DNA of 64,000 nucleotides from Sepioteuthis lessoniana (GCA_963585895.1 CAUZXS010005798.1:72501-136500), one strand, 5' to 3'. Shown: positions 9,681-20,995, counted from the stretch's first letter. Program-made: numbers and translations. Notes: generated by a model not told the origin, from the letters alone.

Positions 9681-9885
9681 CACCTCACTATCTGTGAGTA
9701 AAAATACTTAAGGAACAACAACGCGAAAAATGTTAAGTTAAAAATACGATGAATGCAATTCCTTAACGTATGGATGAAATAGATCTTCTTAAAATTTATA
9801 TGTATTCGATTGGACCGCAAGCAAAAAAAAAAACTCTCAAAGAAAAAAAATCGCACAAATACAAAACTGCCATGAACCTAATTAA

Positions 9886-9950
9886 AAAACATCTCGTCAT
9901 AAAATAATCCGAGAAGGGTTGAAATGCCATTACAATCAATCACACACTCA
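9886..9950 (+). mobile_element. Hairpin retroposon tail, variant
   Basis: CATAAAATAATCCGAGAAGG followed by GTTGAAATGCCATTACAATC and CAATC repeats: the shared tail hairpin with a changed stem, ending in (CAAT)n instead of (CCAAA)n. Confidence 0.45.
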
Positions 9951-9962
9951 ATCAATCTTTCA

Positions 9963-9963
9963 G

Positions 9964-10032
<69 letters not shown>
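9963..10032. repeat. (TA)n-(TG)n-(AG)n compound microsatellite
   Basis: Three dinucleotide runs in direct succession. Confidence 0.95.
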
Positions 10033-10034
<2 letters not shown>

Positions 10035-10618
10035 GCCTGAAACGTACCAGCAGTTTATGAAGCAAAACGGTAAATATAGTTAATGTCATAAGCAAAATGT
10101 GTATTTTACTTCAAAACTGGAACAAACTTGGTAGGTTATCAAATAATTTGATAGATAGATAGATAGATACTGTGTATATATTTGTGTTTTCTCAAAAGGA
10201 GGGAGTACACACATATTTGCATGAGCATATATTTGCTTATACACGCGTAGTTATTTGTAAAAGAGAGTTTAAGATTGAAAAGAGAAAATCAACAGAAATG
10301 TACAAGACACACAGTTTGTCAACAACGTTCATTTTCGCCTTTTATTCAAAGACAAGGTACGCATAAAATGATGAGTCAGTGTATCACCAGGGAATTTTTC
10401 TGACAAGATTTTGTTTGACCTTCAAGGCTTCCGTAGTTCTTCACTTTCGAATTGTTTGCTAACTCGACATTAAAGAAATCAGCTTTTTTTTTCATTAAAT
10501 TTGGTCTCGGCAGGTTTCATTTTGAGGACATAGCTCTTCCTGGTCGCTTATTTGGTATTTCATTTGTTCTTAATTTTTTTACAAATAATTCCAAAATATA
10601 CATATATACACGGAAAGG
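10033..10618. other. No recognised gene
   Basis: AT-rich; a short GATA run at 10151-10168. Open frames of 60-64 residues show no family signature. Confidence 0.45.
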
Positions 10619-10975
10619 CTGTCCGGTCAGCTGAAGCTGTAGAATATATCGACTGCTGCCGATGTAGATACAATCCCAACTAGTGTCCTTGATATGACAC
10701 TAACCTGCATCTGGTACTTAAATTGCAATCCGTGGTTTTAGGTTATTTCATTGCAATTACTCCCTGGTCCACTTAGTCATTTAGTATTAGTACCTATTTG
10801 GGTCCCATCTATGGGTCAAATAAAATTGCTTAATCTTCATGTATACTTGCATAGAATTATTAGTGTTAGATAAGTGAAACCATTCAACTGTGTGCAAAAA
10901 AATGAGCTCTAGCCCGTTTACAAATGTTACCTACAAACTATTTGTCTACAAACTATATTCATATTATTCGGCATA
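10619..10975 (+). mobile_element. Rep-D copy, degraded
   Basis: Head CTGTCCGGTCAGCTGAAGCT with TAGAATATATCGACTGC, then TTGATATGACACTAACCTGC, GGTCAAATAAAATTGC and a tail-like TTAGCCCGTTTACAAATG region. Confidence 0.65.
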
Positions 10976-11710
10976 AAATTACCTACAAGGAATTGGTTTG
11001 TGGCAAAAGGTAACTTCAGTCTCAATAAAATATTTGTTTTTAGGCTATCCAAAATAAAAGAGTATGCTCTCGACTTGAACAGAGGTCTGTCATCAAACTT
11101 TTGCTGGCTGAAAAGTGCAAACGATGAGAAATTTGCAGAAAAATGTGTGATATGTATGAAGGAGAATTTTTTAGTAAAAATTAAAATAATGATGTTTACC
11201 GAAGGGCTAAAAAAAGGTTTTGCCATTACGAGTCAAAGTCAAAATAGCAGTCCATCGAGCGAAAACACACTCTCTCCGGTAAATAAAAAGATTCAACTGC
11301 AGTAGTCAGTAAAGAAAATCATGCCGATATTCTTGTGAGACATGAAAGCACCCATTATTATTGATTTCCTTAAAAGAGGTGTAAATGAAAACAGGTTCTT
11401 ACTGCCGACTCCTTCGTTAAAATTCCCCTACTTTATGGAATGGCCCACATATAAAAGACAAGAATATGAAATAATAAAAACCAAAAGGCCAAATTTTAAA
11501 TCATTTGCTGACCTATTCGTTTTAAAATGTTTATTTTTCTCTAGTCGGATATATAAAAATCATTTAATATACCTCTTACAACGAAAGAATGACGAAGAAA
11601 CATGTACAGAGTACAAGCATATAAACTTGTAAAATCCTAAAAACTAAATTTATAATCATTAAGAGTTAAAATAGATTCTGGTTGGTTTGATGTTATAGAA
11701 TATCAACCTT
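10976..11710. other. Unclassified region with two short plus-strand frames
   Basis: Frames at 11000-11305 (101 residues, lysine-rich, ...SSPSSENTLSPVNKK...) and 11342-11632 (96 residues, MKAPIIIDFLKRGVNENRF...) stand out slightly because they are not simple repeats. I see no domain, signal peptide or splice context that would make them genes. They could be exons, relics of an unknown element or chance. A short (TA)n run closes the region. Confidence 0.25.
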
Positions 11711-11730
11711 GTTATATATATATATATATA

Positions 11731-12010
11731 CCAATCCCTCCGATCGGGCAGGATATAACACAAATTTTATTTTTAAACGGAGTTTAACAGGTTTGAATTT
11801 AGAGTTTTCCTTCTCCTAACCTCGTTGAGGCAACGAGGTTAGGAGAACTCAGTCTGCCCTACTATTTATCCATAGCTGGAGGGAGAATAATTGGATTCAT
11901 ACCTTTCCCAAGGGTATTAGTGCTATGTTAAATTCAATCAGCCTCGTCCAGGATTTGAACTCGTGTAGCCGTGTTCATTTCCTACGACGATAACCATTAC
12001 ATCATGGTCA
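11731..12010 (-). mobile_element. SINE-A copy with an internal perfect hairpin
   Basis: Complete on the minus strand, from tail CCAATCCCTCCGATCGGGC to head complement ACGATAACCATTACATC. At 11812-11846 the usual sequence is replaced by a perfect 15-bp stem with loop GAGGC. Confidence 0.85.
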
Positions 12011-12399
12011 TCCCTATATATATATATATATATAATCAACAGACAAATTGTTACATTGTGACACAGCGCTTCAGTATGACGAGACACGTAAGAGTCTCCT
12101 AAACTGTGATTGAAACCTGCCTCAATTTACGTCAAGCTGATGATATACCCCTAAGCCAAGTCTGCGACCCAACGGCAGCTTGGGTATTTAATGTATGTTT
12201 ATATTTTACTCCATAGGATACCGAAGTGCTCATTTCCTTAGAAGATCTTTGCATTACGTGAATGGCAACCGTTAATTCCTGCACCAAAGTACTCAAACCA
12301 CCGGGAGGGGTAAGGTCCTCCACAGACAGACTGTTTTGTTGTATCACAAATGATTTGCAAACGAATAGTTTATCGATAACATTTTTAAACGAGCCGAAG

Positions 12400-13281
12400 C
12401 TCATTTGTTTGCACACAGTTAAATGGTTTAAACTATTACTATGTTGCAAGGAGAATTTACTTTGACATCAGTCATTTGTTTGCACACAGTTAAATGGTTT
12501 AAACTATCACTATGTAGCAGGGAGAATTTACTTTGATATCAGTCATTTGTTTGCACACAGTTAAAAGGTTTAAAATATTGCTATGTAGCAGGGAGAATTT
12601 ACTTTGACATCAGTCATTTGTTTGCACACAGTTAAATGGTTTAAACTATTGCTATGTAGCAGGGAGAATTTACTTTGACATCAGTCATTTGTTTGCACAC
12701 AGTTAAATGGTTTAAACTATTGCTATGTAGCAGGGAGAATTTACTTTGACATCAGTCATTTGTTTGCACACAGTTAAATGGTTTAAAATATTGCTATGTA
12801 GCAGGGAGAATTTACTTTGACATCAGTCATTTGTTTGCACACAGTTAAATGGTTTAAAATATTGCTATGTAGCAGGGAGAATTTACTTTGACATCAGTCA
12901 TTTGTTTGCACACAGTTAAATGGTTTAAACTATTGCTATGTAGCAGGGAGAATTTACTTTGACATCAGTCATTTGTTTGCACACAGTTAAATGGTTTCAA
13001 CTATTTCTATGTAGCTGAGAGAATTTACTTTGGCATCAGTCATTTGTTTGCACACAGTTAAATGGTTTAAACTATTGCTATGTAGCAGGGAGAATTTACT
13101 TTGACATCAGTTATTTGTTTGCACACAGTTAAATGGTTTAAAATATTGCTATGTAGCAGGGAGAATTTACTTTGACATCAGTCATTTGTTTGCACACAGT
13201 TAAATGGTTTCAACTATTTCTATGGTGCTGAGAGAATTCACTTTGACATCAGTCATTTGTTTGCACACAGTTAAATGGTTT
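12400..13281. repeat. 71-bp satellite array, 12 full units plus 30 bp
   Basis: The motif TCATTTGTTTGCACACAG recurs with an exact 71-bp step: units start at 12400, 12471, 12542, 12613 and so on to 13252. Most units are nearly identical. The units starting at 12968 and 13181 share CAACTATTTCTAT and GCTGAGAGAATT variants, three units apart. The unit is derived from the Rep-D tail region (AAGCTCATTTGTTTGCAC-ACAGTTAAATGGTTT). No coding frame. Confidence 0.95.
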
Positions 13282-13439
13282 ATATATATAAAAGAAAAGT
13301 ACCTATGAAATATTTTCTCACGAATTATATCTATATATAATTTTTAAGTGAATACTTTATAGGTTCTCTTTTTTTTTATATGTTTGAGCTAATTTGTTCG
13401 CTCACTATTAAATACTTTCAGAATAACAGCGATACTATT

Positions 13440-13515
13440 TCACCCATAGATGGATGTGCGATTCACACCTTTTCCATGGGCATTAGTCCGAAAATGAACG
13501 CAATAGATTGACTGG
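13440..13515 (-). mobile_element. SINE-C central fragment
   Basis: GGGCATTAGTCCGAAAATGA and AACGCAATAGATTGACTGGA match the SINE-C middle on the minus strand. Confidence 0.5.
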
Positions 13516-13642
13516 AGTTAGATCTCGATTAGTTCGTAGGGACAGGACATCACTTTAGTCACCACACCAAAGAGACTTTCTCTGTATATAGGTTCCCAAT
13601 ATAATCAAAATTTAAGTCATATATATATATATATATATATAT

Positions 13643-13991
13643 ACAAGAATGTTGCGAGCAATATTGAACAGGTCCTGGCAGCAACACCCCACAAGGCACC
13701 AACTATACGGCCACCTGCCTCCCATCACGAAAACTATCCAAGCTAGACGAACCAGACATGCAGGACACTCCTGGAGAAGCGAGGACGAACTCATAAGTGA
13801 TGTACTCCTATGGACCCCCGCATATGGCCAAGCAAAAACAGGACGACCAGCTCGAACATATATACAGCAGTTATGTGAGGATACGGGATGTAGCCCTGAA
13901 GACCTGCCAGAGGCGATGAACGATAGGGAGAAGTGGCGAGAGAGGGCCAGGAATATCCATGTTAGCGGCCCGACATGATGATGATGATATA
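13643..13991 (+). pseudogene. RTE-like LINE 3' fragment with open C-terminal frame
   Basis: A 5'-truncated copy inserted after a (TA)n run. The frame 13649-13978 is open to the natural stop and gives the complete C-terminal tail: MLRAILNRSWQQHPTRHQ, then LYGHLPPITKTI, RTRHAGH, DELISDVLLWTP, GRPARTYIQQLCEDTGCSPE, and MNDREKWRERARN. The TGA stop merges into (TGA)n, the usual 3' end of this family. The reverse transcriptase domain is absent, so it cannot be active. Confidence 0.85.
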
Positions 13992-14012
13992 TATGTGTGT
14001 GTGTGTGTGTGA
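13992..14012. repeat. (TA)/(TG) microsatellite
   Basis: TATATATG then GT repeats following the LINE tail. Confidence 0.85.
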
Positions 14013-14640
14013 TGAAAGAGATCGACTGAAAGACAAAGACATAGCAAAAGACAGGACCGCAGAGAGAGAGATTGGAAGAAAGAGAGGGTGAAGATAGATA
14101 GATAGATAGATGGATAGAGTTGACCATAGATGCCTATACAATTGTAGAGACATAAAGTAAGACAAATCTTTCGGGTCAGGTTTGACGAAGTTGGGTGTTG
14201 AAAGACCTGCTAAAAATTCCTAATGGCGCGAATCTGAGCTTGAACATATCACATGACTCGCCCTCTTCACACGTGGCACCCTCTCGAAAAAAAAAAAATT
14301 AAGTTAATATTAAGATGTCAATCAGAGTTTTTCCCATGTGTTTTATCATGCGCCGGGCAAACTCAACAAAGATTTTGCCCGGCAAATTAAAAGCTCACAT
14401 TAGGGGCTCGGTAAACATTGTGTCTGCAGGTCTTAGTGTTTTTCCTTTTGGGTATTTTTTTTTCTGCACTTTCTGTTGACATGCCCGTCATCCTGGCCGC
14501 TAGGGTGCGCTCTGATCGTGTCGATGGCGCGTGCTCCCCCAGCGCTATAGGCTGATACACACACCGACAAATGTTTGGGTGTATACCGATTGAACATGAC
14601 AACAAAAATCAGAAGGAAAATAAATTTGAAAAAGAAAAAA
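14013..14640. other. Unclassified, partly GC-rich
   Basis: Contains GATA repeats (14095-14113), a GCCGGGCAAACTC / TTTGCCCGGC inverted match near 14352-14385 and a GC-rich stretch at 14475-14565. No gene or known repeat recognised. Confidence 0.35.
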
Positions 14641-14644
14641 AACG

Positions 14645-15480
14645 AAGAAAAATACGGTACCATCAATTGTTTATAAGTTTGTTTATTTTTTTTTTTTTGT
14701 TTTGTTTCGTTTTTTTTGTTGTTGTTGCTGTTTTTTTTATTACATTCATTTTTATTTCTCATCTTTCTTTTCTAAATTTTTTTATTTCTATTTTTCCCCA
14801 TTTACTCCATCTTTCAGCTTTTCTTTCTTTTTGGCCATTTTTTTTTCTCTTTCACATCCATCTTTATTTACAGTCTTTTTTTCTTTATTTCTTTTCGAAC
14901 TTTCCTTTCTTTTTTTCTCTCTCTCTTTCTTTCTTTCTTACTTTCTTTCTTTCTTTGTCTGCATAATTCGTTTTACATTTGATAGTTTTCTTTCTTCCAA
15001 TTATTCATTATTTCTTTCTTCTTTGCTTGCATTCTTCTTCTTTTATTCGATGTCTTTCTTTCTTTCTTCTTTGCTTGCATCCTTCTTCTTTCATTCGATA
15101 TCTTTCTTTCTTTCTTTCTGTTATTTTTACTCTCATCAATAACATTGTTTCGTTTTCCTTCGATCTTTTTTCATCAACTTTATTCTTTCATTCATTCAAT
15201 TTTTCCTTTATCTTTCTTTCATTCTTTCTTTCTTTTTCAAATTTTGCTTTTCTTTAATAAACATTCACTCTTCCCCATCACATTTTTTTTCCTTTCTTTT
15301 TTCTTTCTTTTTCTTTCTTTCTTTTTTCTTTCATTTGTTCTTTTTTTCTTACTTTTTCACTTTGTCCTTCTTTCTACTCTACTGCGTTTCATTTCTTATT
15401 TTCGTCTTCGTCTCTTGCACCACGTTGACTTTTCTGAATCTCTCTCTTCTCCTTCATCTTCTTCTTCTTTTTCTTTTCCC
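14645..15480. repeat. Polypyrimidine tract (TTTC/CTTT-rich), about 830 bp
   Basis: Plus strand almost entirely T and C, with TTTCTTTC runs and two copies of a CTTCTTTGCTTGCATNCTTC unit near 15019 and 15067. The phenylalanine/serine-rich open frames here are translations of this tract. Confidence 0.9.
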
Positions 15481-15939
15481 GCTTCCCTGGCCACCACAAC
15501 TTCTCAAACACCAAACATCTCGTTCAGCTTCGCCGGTTTCTACTTGGAAAGATCACGTCAATTCTGTTGTGCCCGCCGCTTGGTCGCAGCAATTAATATT
15601 TACTGAGGGCAACGTGCTCAGAGGCTAAAATCTTTCCCGGCTCATTACAAATTGAAGAAGATTTTTAACACAAACCAACCCACTAGTACTTTCCCTCGGT
15701 ATTGGATGAAAAATCCGTACTGGCATCCAACTCTGCATGCCTATCCACGAGTTACCAGCTTTTTTTTTTTAAGTGGAAAAAAATGAAAAATAAGGTAGGT
15801 GGACATATTTTAAGAAAGAAAAAGCGAGAGAGAATTCTCGGAAGGATTTAAAATCGCAGGAAAAATTTCAAGTTGAGGAAAATGGCCGAAGGAAGAACGA
15901 AGTAAAATTTAAAATGGCCGCAAATGAGTAATTTTCATA
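15481..15939. other. Unclassified segment after the polypyrimidine tract
   Basis: GC rises at 15480-15600 (CCACCACAACTTCTCAAACA, TTCAGCTTCGCCGG). A terminal exon preceded by a pyrimidine tract is conceivable, but neither open frame has a recognisable domain. 15780-15935 is purine-rich. Confidence 0.25.
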
Positions 15940-16250
15940 TTGCTGGTGGTTGGTTGGTTCGTTCTTTCGTTCGTTCGCGTTTAATGACATATCAACCTCT
16001 GTGGAGTATTATATGCCAAAATATATTTATAAATTATTTGTTAGCGAGCAGTTTATTCGTATCTTCATTTATAAACGGGTTGTTAGAACTCCTGTGTTTG
16101 TAAACTGTAAAGTGGTTTAGATTATTCCAGTCTAACACTAAAAATTGTGTTTAATATTAATCATTTGCTTGCACACAATTCAGTCGTTTCAAGTATTGTT
16201 ATTCAACATTAGTCATTCTATTTATCAAGTATTCCTAATACAAACAGTTC
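15940..16250 (-). mobile_element. Rep-D tail region
   Basis: TGGTTGGTTGGTTCGTTCTT joint, TTTAATGACATATCAACCTC hairpin and TCATTTGCTTGCACACAATT core match Rep-D tails. Confidence 0.55.
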
Positions 16251-16339
16251 GTTTTGAAAATTGGCCTTTGACAGAGGCGTCAATCATGGATTTCTCTACT
16301 CAAAATGCACCTGTGTAAACAAATTGATTACCGCAAAAC

Positions 16340-16690
16340 GAACAAAATGTCGGTGTAAATAGATCACCTGGATTGATAGCGGGAAGAATGGTTAGGCGTT
16401 ATGAAATTATTTATACACTGGTACCTACGTCGGGACGGTCATTCTCGGATCAATCGGCAGTTTCAGGCAATCATGAGGCCAAGAGAGCGGCCGGCGGGCG
16501 CCGCCCAGTGGTAGGTAGGAACCTACAGCAGACACCGGCTGAGTACCTCTCGTCAAGGAAGCAAAGACGTAAGGCCTTGAATATGAAAACACAATGTGGG
16601 TTAAGAAGAGGTTAATAAAGCAGTCCTTCGGCAACAGTCTTCCTTCGAGTCTGTCTTCGTCTCCCTGTCTCTGACACACAGGTCTTCAGA
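16340..16690 (+). other. GC-rich LTR-like or terminal-exon-like segment
   Basis: A TATA-like TTTATACAC near 16410 is followed about 200 bp later by TTAATAAAGCAG (polyadenylation signal, 16612-16620) and a T/C-rich run ending CTCTGACACACA. This order resembles an LTR (U3-R-U5) or the end of a pol II transcript. I found no clear TG...CA boundary with a target duplication. The 80-residue frame at 16373-16615 has no recognised motif. Confidence 0.3.
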
Positions 16691-16794
16691 GTCTCGACAC
16701 TTAAGAGAAAAATAAAGACAGATATATATTTTTGTGTTATGTTCCTTCATCATGGCTATAAAATATTTACACACAGTTAAATTTTTTCAAATAA

Positions 16795-17775
16795 CTTATT
16801 AGTCCAGCCGGCTGGGACTGTAGAATACACCGACTGCTTTTCCGCAAACGGGTAAGACTTCCCCAACGATTGTCCTGGGTATGACACTAAACAATCTGAT
16901 GGTGAGGTCTAAGTAAGGCTGGAGCTTTGAGGGATGCAGAATGCTCCTTCACTGCCATCGCTCCCATGTCCACTCTGGCCCGGAGTGGTAGCGTCTAATA
17001 GGGCCCTAAATATTGGTCAAATGGAACTAAATTGTGTTGGTTCAGATGAGACTGTTTTGACATTTAAACTGCATACTTATGTTGAAATTAATTATTTGAA
17101 ATAGAATTGTTTTAACATTTGAACTGCCCATTTATATTTAACTAAATTGTTAGAAATGGAACTGTTTTTTTTTTAATGCTGAACTGAACAGTTTGAAATA
17201 GAACTCTTTTAGATAGAACGAAAGTATGTACATATGCTAAACTGAATTGTTTAAAATATAACTGTTTTACCATTGAAATGCGTAATGCTAAACTGAACTG
17301 TTGGAAATAGAACAATTTTTAAATAGAACTAAACGATGTACTTATGCTAAAATTAATTGTTTGAAATAGAATAGGTTTGACATTGAAACTGCGTAATGTT
17401 AAACTAAAATGGTTGGAATAGAACTGTTTTTAAATATAACTAAAATGTCTACTTATGCTAAACTAAACTGGTGCTAAACTAAACTGGTTAGAATAGAACT
17501 GTTTTTAAATAGAACTAAAATGTCTACTTATGCTAAACTAAACTGGTGCTAAACTAAATTGGTTGGAATAGAACTGTTTTTAAATAGAATTAAAATGTGT
17601 AGTCATGCTAATCTAAACTGGTTGAAATAGAACTTTTTTGACATTTAACTGACCAATTTTGACATTTAACTGTCTGCAAAATAAAAACTATACTTATACT
17701 AAACTGAATTGTTTGAAATTTTATTCGTCATTAAATGACCCGAAAAGGGTTGAGATGCTGTAAAACAAGACAACC
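16795..17775 (+). mobile_element. Rep-D copy, long
   Basis: Full order: head CAGCCGGCTGGGACTGTAG with AATACACCGACTGC, GATATGACACTAAAC-type block, CTCTGGCCCGGAGTGGTAGC, then an expanded core including a 75-bp period (AAAATGTCTACTTATGC at 17442 and 17517), and a tail with ACCCGAAAAGGGTTGAGATG and AACCAACCAACC. Confidence 0.85.
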
Positions 17776-17943
17776 AACCAACCAAATCAAAAAACTTATA
17801 ATAATAAAAATCCTTAGTAAATGATTTAGCAGTCTTGTTAGACCCATAGATGGGACCCTAACAGAATCTATGAATCACAGAGGGAAATATGGACGTTTGA
17901 AAACCTTCATTGACGCTTGGATGGAATGAATTGAGAATTTTGT

Positions 17944-18155
17944 TTTATCACGTCATTACCAGTTGTTAATCAAATTAAAAATGAGATGGAATAATATTAT
18001 CACGTCATTTCCGATTGTTATTTAAACAGAATTAAACATAAGATGGAATAATATTATCACGATATTTCCGGTTGTTAATTAAAATAAAACTGTGATGGAA
18101 TAACATTATCACGTCATTTCCGGTTGTTAATAAAATTAAAACTGAGATGGAATTA
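17944..18155. repeat. Four tandem units of 52-57 bp
   Basis: ATTATCACGTCATTTCCGGT-like text recurs at 17951, 18003, 18060 and 18112, each followed by TTGTTAAT and GATGGAATAA. Confidence 0.8.
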
Positions 18156-18308
18156 TTTTTTCTCTTGATTTGATATCTCAATTTTGAAGCCTAAAGTCGT
18201 TAGAATTTCTTAAACGAGTCATTGCTTTTTCAAATTTAAACCTGATCTCAAAGATGAAATAAATGGGGAATTCTTCCACACTGTAGGCTTGTCAGTACTC
18301 TTATATGG

Positions 18309-18985
18309 TTGGTCAGTTGTTTCATCTTACGGCGTATCAACACTTTTCGGATCATTTATAACCGAATTAAGTCATTTTGGTTTGATTTGGTTTGGTTTTA
18401 TGGCATATCAACCATTGCAGGTTATTTAATTCCAAATCCTTTTTATACATATATATTAAATGTACATGATTTGGTTCGGTTTGGTTTTATGGCATATCAA
18501 CCATTGTATGGTATTTAATGCCCAGCCCTCTTCAAACATGTATTAAATAAATAGGATTTGATTTGGTTTGGTTTTATGGCATATAAACCATTGTTGGTTA
18601 TTTAATGCTAAATCCATTTTTACATATATATAAACAGTTCTATTTCAAACATTTCAGTTTAGCATATGAACTGTTTTTTCTTTCCACAGGTAAATGTAAA
18701 AACAGTTCTTTTTCAAATAATTCAGTTTAGCATAAGTGCACTGTTTAGTTCTATTCGAACCATTGATCGGACCTTATCAGGTGCTACCACTCCGGTCAGA
18801 GTAAACCTGGGTACGATGGCAATAAAGGCACACTCCACCTTCCCCAAAGCTCTGGCATTACTCAAGCCTCACCATCAGGTTGTTTAGTGTTATATAACAG
18901 GACAATCGTTGGGAGAGTCTTACTCTCTTGCAGCGATGCAGTCGGTGTATTCTACAAACCCAGTCGACTGGACTATACTTGGTTG
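18309..18985 (-). mobile_element. Rep-D copy with three tail modules
   Basis: Plus-strand order is three tail modules (TTTTATGGCATATCAACCAT at about 18395, 18485 and 18574), core, GTGCTACCACTCCGG and head complement ending CCCAGTCGACTGGAC. Confidence 0.8.
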
Positions 18986-18989
18986 AACA

Positions 18990-19185
18990 TTTTGTACTCT
19001 AAAGAAACGTTTGGATAAAAAGCTACATGGGAACTCTACAAGAATGATGCTTACTACATTCAGCCAATCTTAGAAGCTACTTCTAAGATTCATCATTCTT
19101 GCAGGTGTTCAGCCACTTACCTCCAATCCCACAAACGGACATTGTCTAGATAATCTTTCAAGAAGGATAACCGTTAGGGACGGAC
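18990..19185 (+). pseudogene. RTE-like LINE relic with an internal palindrome
   Basis: Decayed text giving TLKKRLDKKLHGNSTRMM-like residues, then after an interruption QPLTSNPTNGHC. Inside lie inverted matches 19039-19049 with 19091-19101 and 19066-19076 with 19080-19090 (11-bp stem, 3-base loop). Confidence 0.5.
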
Positions 19186-19242
19186 GGGGAGAGACAGAGA
19201 GAAAGGAATACCAGCTGTCGGCACGCTTTTATTAAGAAGATG

Positions 19243-19408
19243 ACACCCATGTCTCTTCATGGTTCTTGGCAATGGCTTGAGAATACCCCCAATGGTTGGA
19301 ACCTGGAGTTAAGAAGTATTTCCAAAACTCTTTAATTCCGGGTCCCAGTCACTGGGACAATTCTCAAGCCATTGCCGAGAAAGACAGAGACATAGGTGTT
19401 GTCACAGA
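19243..19408. repeat. Inverted repeat (hairpin element)
   Basis: GGCAATGGCTTGAGAATAC near 19269 and GTATTCTCAAGCCATTGCC-like complement near 19361 form a stem of about 40 bp with small mismatches, including CATGTCTCT / AGAGACATAG. Loop about 75 bp. Confidence 0.65.
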
Positions 19409-19496
19409 TACAGCTTTCAGTAATACCCCTTACCAACCGTCTAGAACTCTAAGATTTAAACTATACCATGGTATTAAAAAATTTACTTCTCAAAGT

Positions 19497-20005
19497 AGGT
19501 TGCCCAGTCTGCTGGGGCAGTAGAATTCACTAATTAAATATCTGTAATGGGGTAAGACCCCGCAAAGAGTGTCCTATTTATGGCACTAAACAATCTGATG
19601 GTGAGGATTTAGTAATCCTGCAGCATTGGGGAATGCAGCGTATTTCTTTATTGTCATCCCTCCCAGGTCCACTCTGGCTCGGAGTGGTAGCACCGGATAG
19701 AGTCCTATCAATTGGTTAAGTAGCAGTAAACTGTGTGCTTATGCTAACCTGAAATGTTTTAAATGGAACTGTTTTTGCTGGCTAAACTGATTTGTTTTAA
19801 ATAGAATTGTTTTTTGACATTGAACTTGTATACTTACGCTAAACTGAATTGCTTGAAATAGAACTGTTTTAATATAGAAATTGTGTACTGAATTATTTGA
19901 AATAGAATTTTTTTATATGTATGAAAATGGATTCGGCATTGATAACCTACAATGGTTGATGAGCCATAAAATCAAGCCAAACAAAATCAAATTAGGGACA
20001 TTATC
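19497..20005 (+). mobile_element. Rep-D copy
   Basis: Head GCCCAGTCTGCTGGGGCAGT, block CCACTCTGGCTCGGAGTGG, core AATAGAACTGTTTTAAT and tail GGCATTGATAACCTACAATG with TTGATGAGCCATAAAATC. Confidence 0.8.
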
Positions 20006-20119
20006 ATTTTGGACTGATATTAAAAGATATCAGTTTATGTTAAGACTTGTTAATGACTATTAGAAATAGTTAAAACTCCTATTCAGAAGATACTACACAT
20101 CTTACTTCTGTGTTTTCTT

Positions 20120-20154
20120 ACACACACACACACACACACATACACACACTTGCA

Positions 20155-20188
<34 letters not shown>

Positions 20189-20222
20189 TATATATATATA
20201 TATATATATATATAAGAATACG

Positions 20223-20250
<28 letters not shown>
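20120..20250. repeat. (CA)n and interrupted (TA)n
   Basis: CA repeats then three TA runs separated by short interruptions, ending at the foldback element. Confidence 0.95.
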
Positions 20251-20255
<5 letters not shown>

Positions 20256-20469
20256 CTTGAATCGCAAGTCGGAAATCTTCTACTAAAGTTTCACTTTATC
20301 GGATCATCAGGAAGCCTTACTCCAACTCTAATGATCATCAGGAAGCCTAACTGATGATCATCAGGAAGCCTAACTGATGATCATCAGGAAGCCTAACTCT
20401 TTAGAATTGGAGTTAGGCTTCCTGATGATCCGATAAGTAGAAGATTTCCGACTCGAGATTTAAGTTAAT
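20251..20469. repeat. Foldback element flanked by (TA)n on the left
   Basis: ATTAACTTGAATCGCAAGTC at the left end is mirrored by GACTCGAGATTTAAGTTAAT at the right; GGATCATCAGGAAGCC and GGCTTCCTGATGATCC pair further in. The loop side holds tandem copies of a 23-bp unit, GATCATCAGGAAGCCTAACT. It looks like a miniature foldback element with no coding capacity. Confidence 0.8.
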
Positions 20470-20741
20470 TTTATAATTGGCTCCAGTTGTGTTGAGCACT
20501 TTTGTAATTGTAGTATTGCAGGGTTCGCGGAAGGTTTTTGGTTTTCTTTTGACCAACTGACTGCGTATCCCTTGATTTTTTTCAAGGGGTCGGACGAGGT
20601 TGGCCTTTTCTTTCTTTTTGACCTATAATTTTTTCTTTTTCCCCTGGCCGGTGATTCGAGATACTTTTATCCCTTGCTCCTGGCGGTTTTTTTTTTTCGT
20701 TTTTTTCTGGTACCGTGAATGCTGGTAGATATTAGATTAGT

Positions 20742-20742
<1 letters not shown>
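20470..20742. other. No recognised gene
   Basis: T-rich with TTTTTCTTTT runs; nothing recognised. Confidence 0.4.

Positions 20743-20814
<72 letters not shown>
20743..20814. repeat. (TA)n microsatellite
   Basis: About 72 bp of pure TA, adjoining a degraded SINE-A. Confidence 0.95.
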
Positions 20815-20817
<3 letters not shown>

Positions 20818-20819
20818 TC

Positions 20820-20963
20820 ACTTCTGCATGAGTAGAATATGACACAAAGTCAGTAATTCAAGTGTAATCTAACATGTTTATAAATCAGTTCTCGTGGATT
20901 TGAACTCTATACACCGTGTCCACTTCCTACAATAATAATCCTTACACCGCGTGCGTCACAATC

Positions 20964-20965
<2 letters not shown>
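20820..20965 (-). mobile_element. Degraded SINE-A with internal deletion
   Basis: GCATGAGTAGAATATGACAC (tail relic), GTGGATTTGAACTC (B-box complement) and AATAATAATCCTTACACC (head complement) in the SINE-A order; the central domain is missing. Confidence 0.6.

Positions 20966-20995
<30 letters not shown>

Noticed and set aside
12400-13281. CRISPR array
   Set aside because: The whole 71-bp unit repeats; there are no variable spacers and no cas genes.
14571-15628. Phe/Ser/Leu-rich frames of up to 153 residues resembling membrane proteins
   Set aside because: The hydrophobicity comes from the TTTC-rich polypyrimidine tract; three frames are open in parallel.
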